From the NCBI RefSeq assembly GCF_002871915.2, contig NZ_CP126958.1, positions 372,001 to 436,000 of the forward strand: DNA of 64,000 bases, written 5' to 3'. Shown piece after piece: positions 55,017 through 63,893 of the stretch. A program made the translations under genes and the position numbers. Below the pieces are notes generated by a model. It was given only the letters and a program-made list of their open reading frames with translations, was not told where the DNA came from and ran no database searches. How positions within the stretch are numbered: the stretch's first letter is position 1; every line of letters starts with the position of its first letter. The stretch comes from Aerococcus loyolae (GTDB taxonomy: Bacteria; Bacillota; Bacilli; Lactobacillales; Aerococcaceae).

Positions 55017-55829
55017 TTATGATTCGTTTTTAGGAATAAAGGCAGTGCCAATATCAGCCCCTGCTAAGAGGTCAAAGATTTGACTGGGCTCTTCGGAAGA
55101 CATAATGACTAAGCGACGACCTTCTGCTAGGGTTTTAGCAGCTGCTTTCAGTTTACTATGCATACCACCGGTAGAGAAGGTCGATCCCTTATCACCAGCC
55201 ATGGCTAGATAGTCTGCATTAACTTCATGGATGGTAGAGAAGCGTTGGGCTTGGGGATCAGTATTCGGGTTAGCATCATAAAAGCCGTCTACATCGGTTA
55301 ATAAGATAAGCAGGTCAGCTTCAACAATAGAAGCCACCAAGGCAGAGAGGTTATCATTATCTCCAAAACGGACTTTATGGTCCATTTCATCGACGGCAAT
55401 GGCGTCATTTTCATTAACGATAGGGATAATTTGGTGCTTGAGTAAACTGGCAAAATTATTTTTCAAATTGGCTAGGGAATCATGGAAATCAATCACATCT
55501 CTAGTCATGAGAATTTGAGCGACTGATTTATGATAATAAGAGAAAAAGCGGGCGTAGGTATTCATTAGAGCCACTTGACCGACAGCGGCAACCGCTTGTT
55601 GGTCGGGAATATTTTTGGGACGCTTGGGGAGATTCAGTTGGGCACACCCCACCCCCATGGCCCCAGAAGAGACTAAGATGACTTCTTTTCCACTTTGGGT
55701 AAGGGAAGAGATCACATAAGCTAGGCGGTCGATGCGTTGGTAGCGGATATTATTGGTCGACGTCATCAGGGAATTGGTACCTACTTTGATAACAATTCGC
55801 TTGGCGTCTTTAAGAGAATCACGATGCAA
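55017..55829 (-). CDS. proB: Glutamate 5-kinase
   Basis: The 270 aa amino-acid kinase phosphorylates glutamate, the first and usually proline-inhibited step. It has KRIVIKVGTNSL, VSSGAMGVG, NENDAIAVDE and TDVDGFYDANP, plus GTGGM-like STGGMHSKLKAA. It lacks the C-terminal PUA domain of longer ProB proteins, which is common in Lactobacillales. The start appears to be TTG 55829 with AGTAGGT upstream; no ATG precedes the conserved region. Confidence 0.95.
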   Translation of the reverse strand: MHRDSLKDAKRIVIKVGTNSLMTSTNNIRYQRIDRLAYVISSLTQSGKEVILVSSGAMGVGCAQLNLPKRPKNIPDQQAVAAVGQVALMNTYARFFSYYHKSVAQILMTRDVIDFHDSLANLKNNFASLLKHQIIPIVNENDAIAVDEMDHKVRFGDNDNLSALVASIVEADLLILLTDVDGFYDANPNTDPQAQRFSTIHEVNADYLAMAGDKGSTFSTGGMHSKLKAAAKTLAEGRRLVIMSSEEPSQIFDLLAGADIGTAFIPKNES

Positions 55830-55861
55830 GATCTTTACCTACTTTCTTAACTCATTGCCAA

Positions 55862-55888
55862 TAATTGTAGCATAATTTCCTACAATTA
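55862..55888 (-). promoter_or_regulatory. Inverted repeat over the proBA promoter
   Basis: Perfect arms TAATTGTAG / CTACAATTA with a 9-bp centre lie 33-59 bases upstream of proB. On the minus strand one arm contains an extended -10 (TGCTACAAT), so a bound protein would block the promoter. Confidence 0.5.
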
Positions 55889-55949
55889 GCCGCTAATATT
55901 TAGCCGGCATGGTGGTATACTAGGCATAATAAAAAAGGGAGGGGAAGAA

Positions 55950-56891
55950 ATGAAGGATTGGTTAAAACATCACCCTAAAGCCTATATTTTGGGACTTATT
56001 TTACTTTATGCAATTATCTTACTTGGAGTAGATATTTATTATCCCAGTTTCAAAGCTGCCAACGAAGCCCAGCAGGAGGAAAAAGTTAACCCCGAGGATG
56101 AATTGGCCCAATTGAACCAGAAACTCACTGAGAAAGAAATAGGAGTGGCTGATTTAAAGGACCATCGTATGCAGGGCGTGACCCTAGCAGATGTTCAAGC
56201 CTACCATCCCCAATATTCACTCACAGAGCTTATTCAAGCTATCCCGACCGAAGACCAGCCAGGTGATTGGCGGCTAAAAGTGGTTAATCCGCTTTTTCCC
56301 TTGACTGAACCAGTGGATATTCAGACCGCCACTGCCTCCAATGGTCAGCTTTATGATGAGCGTATCGAAGACCCTCTCAATCATTTAATGGAAGCCGCTC
56401 AAAAAGCCGGCTATCCCTTGACTATTGTTTCCGCTTATCGGGATGTCGATAGCCAGGAAAAGAACCGGCAAAGCATGATTCAGATGTATCAGGCAGGGGG
56501 CGCAAGTTTAGAGGAAGCTAAAGCTAAAACCGATGCCTACGTGGCCCCAACCCATGCCTCAGAACATAGCACCGGGTTAGCCCTAGACCTCTTGGGGACC
56601 GATTGGGTTCAAGCTAAGCGAGGGCTGGAAACTGACTATGACAAAGAGGCTTCAGCCCAATGGCTTAGGAACCATGCTCAAGACTATGGCTTTATCCTCC
56701 GTTACTTAGAGGGCAAGGAAGCTGTCACGGGTTATGATTTTGAGCCATGGCATTACCGCTATGTAGGGGTTCCCACTGCCCAATACATTAAGCGTTATCA
56801 ACTTACTTTAGAAGAATATTTAGTCTTATTAGCCGCCCGCCAGGGGCAAAAACTCACTTACCAAGTCGATCCATCCTTGCCTACTGATTAA
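55950..56891 (+). CDS. D-alanyl-D-alanine carboxypeptidase, VanY family (M15B)
   Basis: The 313 aa protein has one N-terminal transmembrane helix (about 12-30), a linker, and an extracellular M15 peptidase domain. Zinc ligands are His206 and Asp213 in SEHSTGLALD and His268 in EPWHYRYVG; the SAYRD motif is upstream. It trims terminal D-Ala from peptidoglycan stem peptides. No vancomycin-resistance genes are near, so a housekeeping wall role is likely. Its 3' end overlaps the convergent HAD gene by 11 bases. Confidence 0.92.
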   Translation: MKDWLKHHPKAYILGLILLYAIILLGVDIYYPSFKAANEAQQEEKVNPEDELAQLNQKLTEKEIGVADLKDHRMQGVTLADVQAYHPQYSLTELIQAIPTEDQPGDWRLKVVNPLFPLTEPVDIQTATASNGQLYDERIEDPLNHLMEAAQKAGYPLTIVSAYRDVDSQEKNRQSMIQMYQAGGASLEEAKAKTDAYVAPTHASEHSTGLALDLLGTDWVQAKRGLETDYDKEASAQWLRNHAQDYGFILRYLEGKEAVTGYDFEPWHYRYVGVPTAQYIKRYQLTLEEYLVLLAARQGQKLTYQVDPSLPTD

Positions 56892-58059
56892 TAGCTTGGC
56901 TGAGGTAGGCTTGGTCTTGACCAAAGGGGATGGTTTCTTGGGAAGGGCGCAAAGTTCCCGTATTATTGTCCCGGCCCTGGATAAAATACACCTGGTTAGG
57001 CTTGGCGTATTCTTTTTGGGCCTGGCTAACAAAATCTTGGGTCTTATCCTTTAATAAACGGTTGAAGAGTACCCGGGTAGTGGAGGGAGAAAAGGCTTGA
57101 AACATCTGATAGTCCCCCATACTATCGCCAAAGACCGCTAAAGGTTCTCGGCCTTGGTGGCGGGCTTGGATGAGCATTTGAATAGCTTGGACCTTGCCTG
57201 CTGCCTTAGTAATCGGAGCATGACTTTCTAATTGGGCTTGGTAGAGGCCAACCTCATCCTGTTTATAAGACATGCCGATAATCTCGGACGGGTCAATTGG
57301 GTAGAAATATTTAACGGCCGTTTCGACCAGACTTTGGGGACTAGCGCTCACAATATAAGTGGCAATCCCAGCCGCATGTAGACTCTGGTAGAGCTTAACC
57401 AATTCATTTGGAATACGTAACCCCTGGCTAAAGTGAGTGCTGAGCCGCTGGCTTGGGTCTCCAGATAAAGAATAGGTCCAAGTGAAATCTTTAATTGGAG
57501 CCTTTAAGCCATAAGCTAGGGCTTTTTTACCGAGGTCGACAAAGTCGGCTTCAGTGAAGTTTTGATAGAGAAAACTCGGGCAGGAGGCGCCAGCTTGCTT
57601 GGGAAAGCGCTGGTTATAAGCCAAGTAAAAGGTCCGTATCTTACAGAAAAAATTGAAGAATAAAGGGTCAGCCTCAAGCCGGTCTTCTAGAGATTTTTGG
57701 CTTCTCTGATAGTCATCTCGTTTGGGATAGAGTTTCTGGTAGTCAGCAATAATATCATCGATGAGCTTTTGAAAGCTGACTTGCGGTACTTGGTCACTTA
57801 TGGGGTGGTCCAATGCCGCTTTATTTTGCTTTAAGCAGGCCTCCATTTCACTAGGGCTTAATTGATAGGCTAAGTGGGCTGCAGTGTAGACCATGGTGTG
57901 GTCTTCAATATCGTTAAAAATACTGGTATGGTCAAAGTCAAAAACGACATAGTCTTTTTGGTCTAGGGGAGTATCCCTTAGCTGTTGGTGCTTATTAATC
58001 AGCTGGTTAAGTCTATGGTAGAGCTGAGGTTCCCAATTTTGGGGGGCAAGTTGAGGCAT
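56881..58059 (-). CDS. HAD-superfamily phosphatase
   Basis: The 392 aa product has HAD motif I DFDHTS (Asp41, Asp43), motif II YIVSASP, a motif III Lys and motif IV GDSMGD. The long cap region between motifs I and II (about 60-240) places it in the HAD-IB group near phosphoserine and phosphorylcholine phosphatases. The substrate is unknown. No signal peptide is visible. It converges on and overlaps the VanY gene. Confidence 0.83.
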   Translation of the reverse strand: MPQLAPQNWEPQLYHRLNQLINKHQQLRDTPLDQKDYVVFDFDHTSIFNDIEDHTMVYTAAHLAYQLSPSEMEACLKQNKAALDHPISDQVPQVSFQKLIDDIIADYQKLYPKRDDYQRSQKSLEDRLEADPLFFNFFCKIRTFYLAYNQRFPKQAGASCPSFLYQNFTEADFVDLGKKALAYGLKAPIKDFTWTYSLSGDPSQRLSTHFSQGLRIPNELVKLYQSLHAAGIATYIVSASPQSLVETAVKYFYPIDPSEIIGMSYKQDEVGLYQAQLESHAPITKAAGKVQAIQMLIQARHQGREPLAVFGDSMGDYQMFQAFSPSTTRVLFNRLLKDKTQDFVSQAQKEYAKPNQVYFIQGRDNNTGTLRPSQETIPFGQDQAYLSQAINQ

Positions 58060-58251
58060 GAGGAGTCTCCTTTCAAGGTGAAAAGTTAGGGCACTAGGTC
58101 CCTTTGCTTATGCCTATCATACACTAGTTAGGTAAGGGAACCTAGCTTTAAGGGAAAAAGATTAATGGTATAATGAATCTGTAAACTTGACTGAAGAAAG
58201 GGTAAAGACTAAGCGTGATCGATTATTTCGACATAGCTTTGCAGTCAGCTA

Positions 58252-58260
58252 TGTTATAAT
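58252..58260 (+). promoter_or_regulatory. Extended -10 promoter element
   Basis: TGTTATAAT lies 32 bases before the start at 58292. No good -35 was seen, as often with extended -10 promoters. Confidence 0.5.
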
Positions 58261-58291
58261 TAAAGTAATCGACTTTGAAGGGGGCTCTATC

Positions 58292-58840
58292 ATGCGAATT
58301 GATGAACTATATACCAAACTCAATGAACTAGGTTTTATCGAAAATTATTATGTCGTCAATAAGAAGCATAATGATGAACCAGAAACGGAACGTGTGCTCA
58401 AAATCTATGATGATGAATTTAAATTAGCTGAGATCTATATTGATAAACCTTACATGTTAAGAACCAGCTATGGTGGTTTTGATGCCAGAAATCCATTAGA
58501 AAAGCAAGCCCTACTCAAAATCTTAGTTGAATTCGCCTCTACACCAGTTAACCGGCGACAGAGTGAATTATATTTTGCCTATTATAATGATTTAAATAAT
58601 ATTTCTCATTATATTAAACGCTTGAGCAATGGCCGATTAACCGATGAAATGATTCCGATGGCTTACTTTCGCACCCTAAACGATGAACAACTAAATGCCT
58701 ATCTTTTTAACACGGCTGAGTTTGACGACTTCCCTAAGGATTATCAGCCCCGTTTTACACCGGATTCTTTTGTTAAAGTACGCCCTTATGAAGAAATGAT
58801 TGAACATTTAGAGGGACGTTATCCCCATGACGATGAATAG
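58292..58840 (+). CDS. Protein of unknown function (182 aa)
   Basis: The product is soluble and acidic, with many Tyr and Asp residues and no recognisable motif. The N terminus MRIDELYTKLNELGFIENYYVVNKKH is helical and is followed by a probable beta segment (RVLKIYDDEFKLAEIYIDKPYMLRTSY). ATG 58292 follows GAAGGGGG. Open frame extends upstream to a TTG at 58187, but a promoter element lies within that stretch, so the short form is preferred. The TPR gene starts 105 bases downstream and may be linked. Confidence 0.65.
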   Translation: MRIDELYTKLNELGFIENYYVVNKKHNDEPETERVLKIYDDEFKLAEIYIDKPYMLRTSYGGFDARNPLEKQALLKILVEFASTPVNRRQSELYFAYYNDLNNISHYIKRLSNGRLTDEMIPMAYFRTLNDEQLNAYLFNTAEFDDFPKDYQPRFTPDSFVKVRPYEEMIEHLEGRYPHDDE

Positions 58841-58945
58841 GAAATAATGTCTACTTTAAATTCTAAGTTAGAGCATGACAGAACCGACAATATGGAAATA
58901 AAACAGTGATAAACGCTGAAAATGGGAAAAATTGAGGAGATTAGT

Positions 58946-60001
58946 ATGGACGAACAACAGCAAAGTCTGTTAAATGATTTAAGTAAAAACTTTACGGGAA
59001 ACTTTAAAGACGATACGACCTATATTGTTAGCAAGGTCAAGGATCATTTCCGTGATTTACAAGAGGATGAGGAATTACGTCAGCGAATTGAGAAAGTCCT
59101 CCTGGATGCTTATCCTGAAGAAGAGGAACCAATTTTACGTTTATGGACAGATTTGACGGATCGTTCTGATGATGATTTTATCCAACACATGAAAGAATTA
59201 ATTGATGAAGGCAAGGCCACTGATGCCCAGTTCGAGATGAATCTCTTTATCAATGCCATGGAAGCTGACTTTATTGAATACAAGCCTAAACCTAATGTAA
59301 AATATTATTCGATTAATGACTGGATCGACTTATTTATTTTTACTTGGTATGAACCTCAAACGCTAGAATTGCGTCCAACCAAACGCGATTACTCCAAAAT
59401 CTATAATTCCTACGCTGAAGTGCTGATGGCTGCCAATGAATGGCAGGAGGCCGCCGAAGCCTATAAGCAAGCCTTGCTTTGGAACCCCTATAATGCCAAA
59501 ACGATTTTTAATTTGGCAGGGGTTTACCAATTGATGGAACAATACGGAATGAGCTTTGCAACGATTTTGAATGGTTTTCGCTACGCCGTAAGACGGGAAG
59601 ACTTCTCCCGAGGCTATGCCTATCTGGCGTATTTCTATGAGAAAAAAGATGACCTAAAAACCGCGACTCAGTTATACTACCTGAGTTTGGCTTGGTCAGA
59701 TAATTCCCGGGCCCAAGAACGCTTGGCGGTTATCGAAGAGGAAATGGGCTACTTGGAGCCGGCCCTTGAAGGCGAAGCCCTGCAAAAATTTAAGAAGGAT
59801 TATCGTATTATCAACTATCCGAATGCAGAAATGTTGAATGGACTCAAGGCCGCAGCCAGTCGGGCCATGGCCCTACATTCCTATGAAACTGCCTATGTTT
59901 ATTACGGCCTCTACATGGACCTGGTTGACTCACCCGAAGACTATATTGTGAAGATGATTCGGGAACTGGATTACCGTTTGAAAGGTGACCAGGACTGTTA
60001 A
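58946..60001 (+). CDS. TPR-repeat protein
   Basis: The 351 aa cytosolic helical protein has at least one clear tetratricopeptide repeat (EVLMAANEWQEAAEAYKQALLWNPYNAKTIFN in the middle), followed by further TPR-like helix pairs. The N-terminal third is acidic. TPR proteins act by protein binding and no enzymatic motif is seen. ATG 58946 has GAGGAG 6 nt upstream; an ATG 24 bases earlier is in frame but covers that site. Confidence 0.78.
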   Translation: MDEQQQSLLNDLSKNFTGNFKDDTTYIVSKVKDHFRDLQEDEELRQRIEKVLLDAYPEEEEPILRLWTDLTDRSDDDFIQHMKELIDEGKATDAQFEMNLFINAMEADFIEYKPKPNVKYYSINDWIDLFIFTWYEPQTLELRPTKRDYSKIYNSYAEVLMAANEWQEAAEAYKQALLWNPYNAKTIFNLAGVYQLMEQYGMSFATILNGFRYAVRREDFSRGYAYLAYFYEKKDDLKTATQLYYLSLAWSDNSRAQERLAVIEEEMGYLEPALEGEALQKFKKDYRIINYPNAEMLNGLKAAASRAMALHSYETAYVYYGLYMDLVDSPEDYIVKMIRELDYRLKGDQDC

Positions 60002-60042
60002 TAGGTACATGGAACCAGTAAACATCAATTGATACATAATAA

Positions 60043-60105
60043 AAAAGTGCTTCAGACTAGTCTGATTTCCCTTTAGGGAAGATCGACTGGCCTGAGGCAC
60101 TTTTC
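60043..60105 (+). terminator. Terminator after the TPR gene
   Basis: Outer stem AAAAGTGCTTCAG / CTGAGGCACTTTT and inner stem TTCCCT / AGGGAA. Confidence 0.82.
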
Positions 60106-60141
60106 CTTTGACTTAAGGGAGTGAGATTAAAGATTAGCTTC

Positions 60142-60972
60142 TTAATGTTTACGAAGATCGTGGGGTGGGTAGTGGTAGTGTTTTTTGAATGCCCGGTAGA
60201 AGGAAGAATAGTCATTAAAGCCTACCTTTTGCCAGGTGTTTTGGATCGATTCACCCTGGTTAATTAAGTCCTGGGCCCGTTCTAATCGTTTGTTGATGAT
60301 GTATTGGTGGAGGGTGGAATGGTAAAATTCTTCAAACAAACGATTGAGGGTAGAGCTACTATAATTAAAGCGCTTGGAAATGAGCGATAAGGGCAGGTCT
60401 TCAGCCAGGTGGCTGTCAATAAATTGCGCAATGGCGGTGGCTAATTCATAGCGTTGGTCACGAATATGGGGGTGGAGGTGTTTTTGCTCAAATAAGTGAC
60501 AGCAGTCCACCAGTAATTGACAGGTTAGGGCAAAGAGCCGCTTCTGTTGGAGCTGGGTCTTAGCATAGGATTGGGTTTGGTTCATTTCAGTAAGTACCTG
60601 GTTGAGGTATTTCCAATCGTGACGGTCAACACTTAAAATCTGCATTTTAGCAAAGAGTTGATTAATTTCAGGAGTAGCGATAAAGCTATCACTGACCGCC
60701 TCCAAGTAGGGATCACCAATAGCCAAAAGAAAGCCCAGATGTTCCTGGTCTTTGTCGATCTTATCAGTCTTAAAGTTGACCCGGATATTGGCAGGGAGGG
60801 AAACGACCTGCTGGCTTTGGAGAGTTAAGCTTTGGTTGGGCGTTTGGATTTCTAAAGTTTTTTGGCTAAAGAGCATCTCCTGACGGTGATAAAGGGAACG
60901 ATTATAGGTCAGCAAATTGTCCTTTTTTAGAGCAGTGACTTTTATCCGGTAGGGAACTGATAAGAGTGACAT
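60142..60972 (-). CDS. AraC-family transcription regulator
   Basis: The 276 aa product has an N-terminal beta-rich sensing region (about 1-110) and two C-terminal helix-turn-helix motifs (about 175-276; LSLISKRFNYSSSTLNRLFEEFY and IQNTWQKVGFNDYSSFYRAFKKHYHYPP). The effector and targets are unknown. It is monocistronic, with no divergent partner gene. Confidence 0.87.
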   Translation of the reverse strand: MSLLSVPYRIKVTALKKDNLLTYNRSLYHRQEMLFSQKTLEIQTPNQSLTLQSQQVVSLPANIRVNFKTDKIDKDQEHLGFLLAIGDPYLEAVSDSFIATPEINQLFAKMQILSVDRHDWKYLNQVLTEMNQTQSYAKTQLQQKRLFALTCQLLVDCCHLFEQKHLHPHIRDQRYELATAIAQFIDSHLAEDLPLSLISKRFNYSSSTLNRLFEEFYHSTLHQYIINKRLERAQDLINQGESIQNTWQKVGFNDYSSFYRAFKKHYHYPPHDLRKH

Positions 60973-61049
60973 AAAGTGAGACTCCTTTTTGTGTTCTATT
61001 ATTAATAAAGTATTTTAATATAAATACCGAGTCAAGTAAATCAATAATA

Positions 61050-61080
61050 AAAGGGCTGAGACTTTTGCCTCAGCCCTTTC
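61050..61080 (-). terminator. dapA terminator
   Basis: Perfect 11-bp stem AAAGGGCTGAG / CTCAGCCCTTT with an 8-nt loop; the minus-strand tail TTATTATT is T-rich. Confidence 0.82.
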
Positions 61081-61096
61081 GTATAATTTGATGGCG

Positions 61097-61984
61097 TTAA
61101 ATGATGCCTAGGGAATGCATTTCAGCTTTAATTTTTTCGACTAATTCACTACCTGGAGCTGTTAAAGGTAGACGGGTAGGCCCCACATTAAAACCAAGTA
61201 AGGCTACCGCTGCTTTAATTGGAATTGGATTTGGTTCAGCAAAGAGTAAGTCGATTAATGGTTTGTAGTCGGCTTGAATCTTTCTTGCGGTTTTGAAGTC
61301 ACTCTTTAGTGCCGCATGGGTCATTTGGTTAACGGCTTTGGGGGCAATATTAGCTAAAACCGAAATAACCCCTTTTGCCCCTAAGCTCATTAATGGCACG
61401 ATGGTATCATCATTGCCTGAATAGAAATCGATGGCTTCGCCAACAGCGTGTAAGTTATCGACAGAATGGTTAAAGTTACCGGTAGCATCTTTTAAGGCTA
61501 CAATATTATCCACCTTAGCTAATTCTTTAAGGCTCTCCGGTTGAATGGTCATCCCCGTTCTTCCTGGTACGTCATAGAGGATAACAGGAATGTCTACCGC
61601 TCCAGCAATGGCGTGGTAGTGTTCGATAAGGCCTTGTTGGCTGGTTTTTAAGTAGTAGGGGGTAACGGAAAGAATGGCATCCGCACCGACTGCTTCACAG
61701 TCTTTGGTTAATTGCACCCCGTGACGGGTATCGTTAGAGCCGGCACCGGCAATCACAGGAACGCGTCCATTAACATAATCCACTGCAAACTTAATGACTT
61801 CAACTTGTTCTTCGTCGGTCTGAGTAGAAGCTTCACCAGTTGTGCCGTCGATAATGAGGGCGTCAGTACCAGCGTCAATTTGAAAGTCAATTAATTCTTT
61901 GAATACATCAAAATTAACCTTTTTTTCTGCGGTATCCTCATAGGGTGTCACCAAAGCAACGCCTGAACCAGTATAAATTGACAT
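61097..61984 (-). CDS. dapA: 4-hydroxy-tetrahydrodipicolinate synthase
   Basis: The 295 aa class I aldolase condenses pyruvate and aspartate semialdehyde in lysine/diaminopimelate synthesis. The Schiff-base Lys165 (VALKDATGN), Tyr137 in YDVPGRTG and the TTGE loop (48-51) are all present. alr, another peptidoglycan-precursor gene, lies just upstream on the same strand, 95 bases away. No other dap gene is in the window. Confidence 0.96.
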   Translation of the reverse strand: MSIYTGSGVALVTPYEDTAEKKVNFDVFKELIDFQIDAGTDALIIDGTTGEASTQTDEEQVEVIKFAVDYVNGRVPVIAGAGSNDTRHGVQLTKDCEAVGADAILSVTPYYLKTSQQGLIEHYHAIAGAVDIPVILYDVPGRTGMTIQPESLKELAKVDNIVALKDATGNFNHSVDNLHAVGEAIDFYSGNDDTIVPLMSLGAKGVISVLANIAPKAVNQMTHAALKSDFKTARKIQADYKPLIDLLFAEPNPIPIKAAVALLGFNVGPTRLPLTAPGSELVEKIKAEMHSLGII

Positions 61985-62079
61985 ATCTAACCCCTCCGTT
62001 TAATGATTATATTTATTGAATTGTGTGGAATATTATTAACAATTAATTTAGCACGCTAGCAGGGCTTTGTCAATTGTCT

Positions 62080-63237
62080 TTATGAGTAGACATAGGTGCG
62101 CGGCACCCGTTCGCTAATGCCACAGGTAATTTCATAAGCAATGGTATGGTTATACAAGGCCAGGTCCCAGGCCGAAATGTAGTTACCTTGGTCATCGCTA
62201 CCAATCAAGGTGACCTTTTCGTGGAGGGGGAGTTCTTTAGGCAGAGCCACCATGCATTGGTCCATGCATACCCGCCCCACAATTGGGCACTTGTAACCAG
62301 CAATCAAGACTTCAAAGCCAGAGGAAGACCTGGGTAGCCCGTCAGCATAGCCAATCGGAAGGGTTCCAATCCATTGATCGGATTCAGTGGTGTAAGTCGC
62401 TCCATAGCTAATCGATTCGCCAGCTTGTAATTTTTTGATATAGACTAATTCACTTTCCAGGGTGAAGGCCGGTTTTAGTGGCATAACCTCTGGGAGTTCA
62501 AAATCGGGACCGGCGGGGTTTTCCCCATATAAACCAATCCCTAAGCGAACGATGTCCATGGTTTTTTCTGGATACCAGAGGGCTAGGGCTGTGTTGGACC
62601 GGTGAATGAGGGGCTTCTTATTAAGTTTGGAAAAATCTAAGGCTTGGATAAAGTCTTCAAAACGTTGGGATTGCTTAGCGACATAGTCTTGGTCTTGGAC
62701 GCGATTACTATCAGCAGTGGCATAATGGGTAAAGACGCCTTCTAATTCAAAAGCTTCTTGGTGATCACTAATATAGTCGATAATTTCTTGGCCAGCCAGG
62801 CTATCGCGTAAACCAATCCGACCCATTCCTGAATCCACCTTTAAATGCAGTTTTAAAGGTGGGAATTCTGGGTCTGTTGGGCGTTGGGCGTAAGCCGCCT
62901 TTAACCAATCTAAAGACGAGATGGTCAGACTGATATCATGTTGGGCATGGAGCCAGGCATCTTGAACCTCGGTGATCCCTAAAATGAGGATAGGAGCCTG
63001 GATACCTGCTTCTCTGAGGGCCAGAGCTTCATCAGTGACAGCGACACAGAAGCCCTCTGCCCCGGCTTCAGTGAGCGCTTTAGCGATAGGAATGGAGCCG
63101 TGGCCATAGGCATCTGCTTTAATCACTGCATATGTCTTGGCTTTAGGGCCAAAGGCATGTTTAAATAGTAGGTAGTTATCAACAATATTTGGAATTGAAA
63201 CAACAACCCGAGTAGGGCGATGTTCGCCACAAATCAT
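62080..63237 (-). CDS. alr: Alanine racemase
   Basis: The 385 aa PLP enzyme makes D-alanine for peptidoglycan and teichoic acids. The PLP Lys40 lies in VIKADAYGHG, KVDSGMGRIG marks the barrel, and SYGATYT contains the second catalytic Tyr of the C-terminal domain. The N terminus has a short extension (MICGEHRPTR) before the usual start. The ribosome binding site AAGGAG is well placed. Confidence 0.96.
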   Translation of the reverse strand: MICGEHRPTRVVVSIPNIVDNYLLFKHAFGPKAKTYAVIKADAYGHGSIPIAKALTEAGAEGFCVAVTDEALALREAGIQAPILILGITEVQDAWLHAQHDISLTISSLDWLKAAYAQRPTDPEFPPLKLHLKVDSGMGRIGLRDSLAGQEIIDYISDHQEAFELEGVFTHYATADSNRVQDQDYVAKQSQRFEDFIQALDFSKLNKKPLIHRSNTALALWYPEKTMDIVRLGIGLYGENPAGPDFELPEVMPLKPAFTLESELVYIKKLQAGESISYGATYTTESDQWIGTLPIGYADGLPRSSSGFEVLIAGYKCPIVGRVCMDQCMVALPKELPLHEKVTLIGSDDQGNYISAWDLALYNHTIAYEITCGISERVPRTYVYS

Positions 63238-63332
63238 AAAAATTCTCCTTTCAAGGACTTTTCATCGTAGCTATATTTTAGCATAAATCGGGTCAGGAGC
63301 ATTAGATTTGTCGAGGCGTAGAGGGAGGCAAT

Positions 63333-63803
63333 ATGATTAGAATTTGTTTTGTATGTTTGGGTAATATTTGTCGCTCACCCATGGCAGAGGCCTTGATGCG
63401 TGAAGCAGTCAAAAAGAACCATTGGGAGGGAGAAGTTCAGGTTGAATCAGCAGCTATTTCTGACTGGGAAATAGGTAATGGTGTCCACCCAGGCAGCCGC
63501 GAAATCTTGGAGCGGGAAGGGATTCCATGGGAGGACTTGATTTCCTCTCCCTTAACGGAAGAAATCATTCATGAGGCAGATTTATTAATTGGGATGGACG
63601 ACCAAAATATTGCCGATATCAAGCGCCTAGGCGCCGATCCTCAAAAAATCTTCCGCCTCATGGATTTCACTGAACAAGGTGGCATTATTGATGACCCCTG
63701 GTATACCGGCGAATTTGAATTAACTTTCGAGAAAGTCAGCCAAGGCATCCAAGGTCTCTGTGACTATCTCAAAGAAAATTATCCCCAGCAATTAAATAAA
63801 TAG
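63333..63803 (+). CDS. Low-molecular-weight protein tyrosine phosphatase
   Basis: The 156 aa enzyme has the P-loop VCLGNICRSPMAE (nucleophile Cys8, Arg14) and the general-acid segment DDPWYTG (Asp121 region). Such phosphatases (Wzb/PtpA type) dephosphorylate BY-kinases and other phosphotyrosine proteins. It may serve the CpsD-like kinase at 52012-52767, whose own CpsB-type partner looks inactive; this is inference. The ribosome binding site is GGGAGG. Confidence 0.93.
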   Translation: MIRICFVCLGNICRSPMAEALMREAVKKNHWEGEVQVESAAISDWEIGNGVHPGSREILEREGIPWEDLISSPLTEEIIHEADLLIGMDDQNIADIKRLGADPQKIFRLMDFTEQGGIIDDPWYTGEFELTFEKVSQGIQGLCDYLKENYPQQLNK

Positions 63804-63828
63804 TTTAGAGAATATGCTTAAAGAGACC

Positions 63829-63868
63829 AAAAAGGCTCCCCTCGAGTGATCGAGCAGGAGCCTTTTTA
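63829..63868. terminator. Bidirectional terminator
   Basis: Stem AAAAAGGCTCC / GGAGCCTTTTT with inner CTCGA / TCGAG; it serves the convergent phosphatase and metK genes. Confidence 0.88.
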
Positions 63869-63893
63869 CTTTGGCGTAAGTATTCAATGCATT

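Noticed and set aside
55950..56891. VanY as a sign of a vancomycin-resistance cluster
   Set aside because: No VanS/VanR, VanH, VanA-type ligase or VanX gene lies near; lone VanY-family carboxypeptidases are common in Firmicutes.
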